Source of the DNA: Elusimicrobiota bacterium | GTDB taxonomy: Bacteria; Elusimicrobiota; Elusimicrobia; 2-02-FULL-39-32 | DNA: 6,608 nt | Direction of reading: 5' to 3' | Assembly: GCA_016193115.1 (NCBI GenBank) | Contig: JACPSV010000238.1 | Location: 1 to 6,608, forward strand | Shown: one piece after another, positions 5,415 to 6,608 of the stretch | Layout: each line of letters begins with the position of its first letter | Position numbering within the stretch: position 1 is the stretch's first letter | Notes under the pieces: model-generated | Told to the model about the DNA's origin: nothing | Databases searched by the model: none | Seen by the model: the letters and a program-made list of their open reading frames with translations, nothing else | Program-made: the position numbers and the translations under genes

Positions 5415-6608
5415 ATGTTCATCGATAAGGCGCGCATATTTGTTCAGGCCGGTTCCGGCGGAGACGGGTGTCTCTCGTTCCGCAGGGAAAAGTATATTCC
5501 TTTTGGCGGTCCGAATGGGGGCAACGGGGGAGCCGGCGGGGACGTCATTTTAGCGTCCGATCATAACAAAACTACGCTTCTCGACCTCACTTACAGCCCT
5601 CACTTCAAGGGGGAAAACGGCGGCGCGGGCGGTAGTTGGGACAAGTCCGGGCGGGCGGGCGAAAATCTCGTCATTTCCGTTCCTTGCGGGACTGTGGTAT
5701 ATCTGGAAGGAAAAGTTCTGGGAGATCTCAAAGAAAAAGGACAATCTCTTGTGTTGGCTAAAGGGGGACGCGGCGGTCGCGGGAACGCCGCCTTCAAAAC
5801 TTCGCGCAACACGGCGCCCAGAATTGCGGAAAAAGGCGAGCCGGGAGAATCTTTCACGTTGGATCTTGAACTCAAACTCATTGCGGACGTGGGGTTGATC
5901 GGGTGTCCTAACGCCGGCAAGTCCACGCTTCTTTCACGCGTCTCTTCCGCCAGACCCAAGATTGCCGACTATCCTTTTACCACTCTCTCGCCTAACCTGG
6001 GGGTGGCGCGTTTGGGAGAGCGCAGTTTTGTGGTGGCGGATCTCCCCGGACTCATTGAAGGAGCGCATCAGGGAAAAGGGTTAGGAATAGAATTTTTGAG
6101 GCACGTGGAGAGGACGAAGATATTGGTGCATTTGGTGGACTGCATGGGTTTTAACGGCAAGACCCCGTTAGAAAATTTCCGGAATATACAAAAAGAAATG
6201 CGCAGTTACAGTCCTCTCTTGGCGAAAAGGCCCAGGATTGTGGTCGTGACAAAATTGGATTGTACCGGTGGCGCGGATCAACTGGAAAAACTGAAACGCC
6301 GCTTGAAGAACGAAAACGTGTTGGGCATCTCCGCCGTCACCGGCGAAGGGTTGGCAGAACTTTCTACGGAAATTTTGAAATGTTTGGATCAGTCAGCGGA
6401 CGCGATTGGAGTCAATCAGGAAGAGATCCCTCAAAAGTCAAGAAAGTTTGTGTTTGAAAATGAGTTTACCGTTCAGAAAGAAGAAAACGGGTTTCGCGTG
6501 AAAGGAAAAAAAGTGGAACGTCTTTTAGCGATGACCAATTTCGACCAAGAAGAAGCGGTGAGCCGGTTCCAAAACATATTGAAGAGTATGGGCGTGGAAC
6601 GTCTTCTC
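5415..6608 (+). CDS. obg: Obg/CgtA GTPase (3' end outside window)
   Basis: Essential GTPase that assists late 50S assembly and links it to growth and stress. The visible 398 residues begin MFIDKARIFVQAGSGGDGCLSFRREK and continue through the glycine-rich Obg fold (about 1-157). The GTPase domain follows, with P-loop GCPNAGKST (163-171), switch I region DYPFTT (185-190), DLPG (209-212), TKLD (279-282) in place of the usual NKxD, and SAVTGEG (306-312). From about 345 it enters the Obg C-terminal domain (FENEFTVQ...GFRVKGKKVERLL), which runs off the right edge, so only a short tail is missing. ATG 5415 gives the standard N-terminus, yet no Shine-Dalgarno precedes it: the upstream bases belong to the composite repeat. 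The position after rplU-rpmA is the classic order. Confidence 0.97.
   Translation, partial: MFIDKARIFVQAGSGGDGCLSFRREKYIPFGGPNGGNGGAGGDVILASDHNKTTLLDLTYSPHFKGENGGAGGSWDKSGRAGENLVISVPCGTVVYLEGKVLGDLKEKGQSLVLAKGGRGGRGNAAFKTSRNTAPRIAEKGEPGESFTLDLELKLIADVGLIGCPNAGKSTLLSRVSSARPKIADYPFTTLSPNLGVARLGERSFVVADLPGLIEGAHQGKGLGIEFLRHVERTKILVHLVDCMGFNGKTPLENFRNIQKEMRSYSPLLAKRPRIVVVTKLDCTGGADQLEKLKRRLKNENVLGISAVTGEGLAELSTEILKCLDQSADAIGVNQEEIPQKSRKFVFENEFTVQKEENGFRVKGKKVERLLAMTNFDQEEAVSRFQNILKSMGVERLL

Noticed and set aside
5165..5428. Plus-strand 87-residue open frame containing LSLSKH
   Set aside because: It overlaps rpmA and is mostly translated repeat element; another common false gene.
5550..5959. Minus-strand open frames antisense to obg
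   Set aside because: They mirror the glycine-rich Obg fold, giving proline/alanine/arginine-rich shadow translations without family resemblance.
6260..6457. Plus-strand 65-residue frame inside obg
   Set aside because: It lies in another frame within the conserved Obg GTPase domain and has no ribosome binding site or recognisable motif.

Overview
The window is bacterial and uses the standard bacterial code: TGA acts as a stop at the ends of recJ and cdd, and no gene has in-frame TGA. Base composition is moderate, genes are tightly packed, and the gaps carry the short palindromic repeats often seen in uncultured-lineage and environmental genomes (Patescibacteria, Omnitrophota, Elusimicrobiota and others). 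I cannot fix the phylum from this sequence alone.

Layout, all genes on the + strand. (1) Positions 1-2987 hold a tight cluster whose genes overlap: the 3' part of recJ, mtnP (methylthioadenosine phosphorylase) and cdd (cytidine deaminase). The RecJ is unusual because a complete DnaQ-type 3'-5' exonuclease domain sits inside its DHH domain. (2) Positions 2988-4395 hold a promoter with operator-like palindromes and a two-gene AbiE-type toxin-antitoxin cassette (AbiEi-like regulator/antitoxin, then AbiEii-like nucleotidyltransferase toxin, with ATGA overlap). (3) Positions 4396-4635 hold a long palindromic repeat and an extended -10 promoter placed so close to rplU that the mRNA is probably leaderless. 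(4) Positions 4636-6608 hold the conserved rplU-rpmA-obg ribosome block (L21, L27 and the Obg GTPase, cut off at the right edge). The gap between rpmA and obg carries a 140-bp composite element with imperfect 21-bp terminal inverted repeats that ends 4 bp before the obg start codon.

Functionally, the left cluster joins DNA end-processing to nucleoside salvage, the middle is an accessory defence/addiction module, and the right is housekeeping translation and ribosome assembly. The most notable items are the nested RecJ/DnaQ architecture, the operator-like promoter of the toxin-antitoxin cassette, and the nested inverted-repeat element next to obg.
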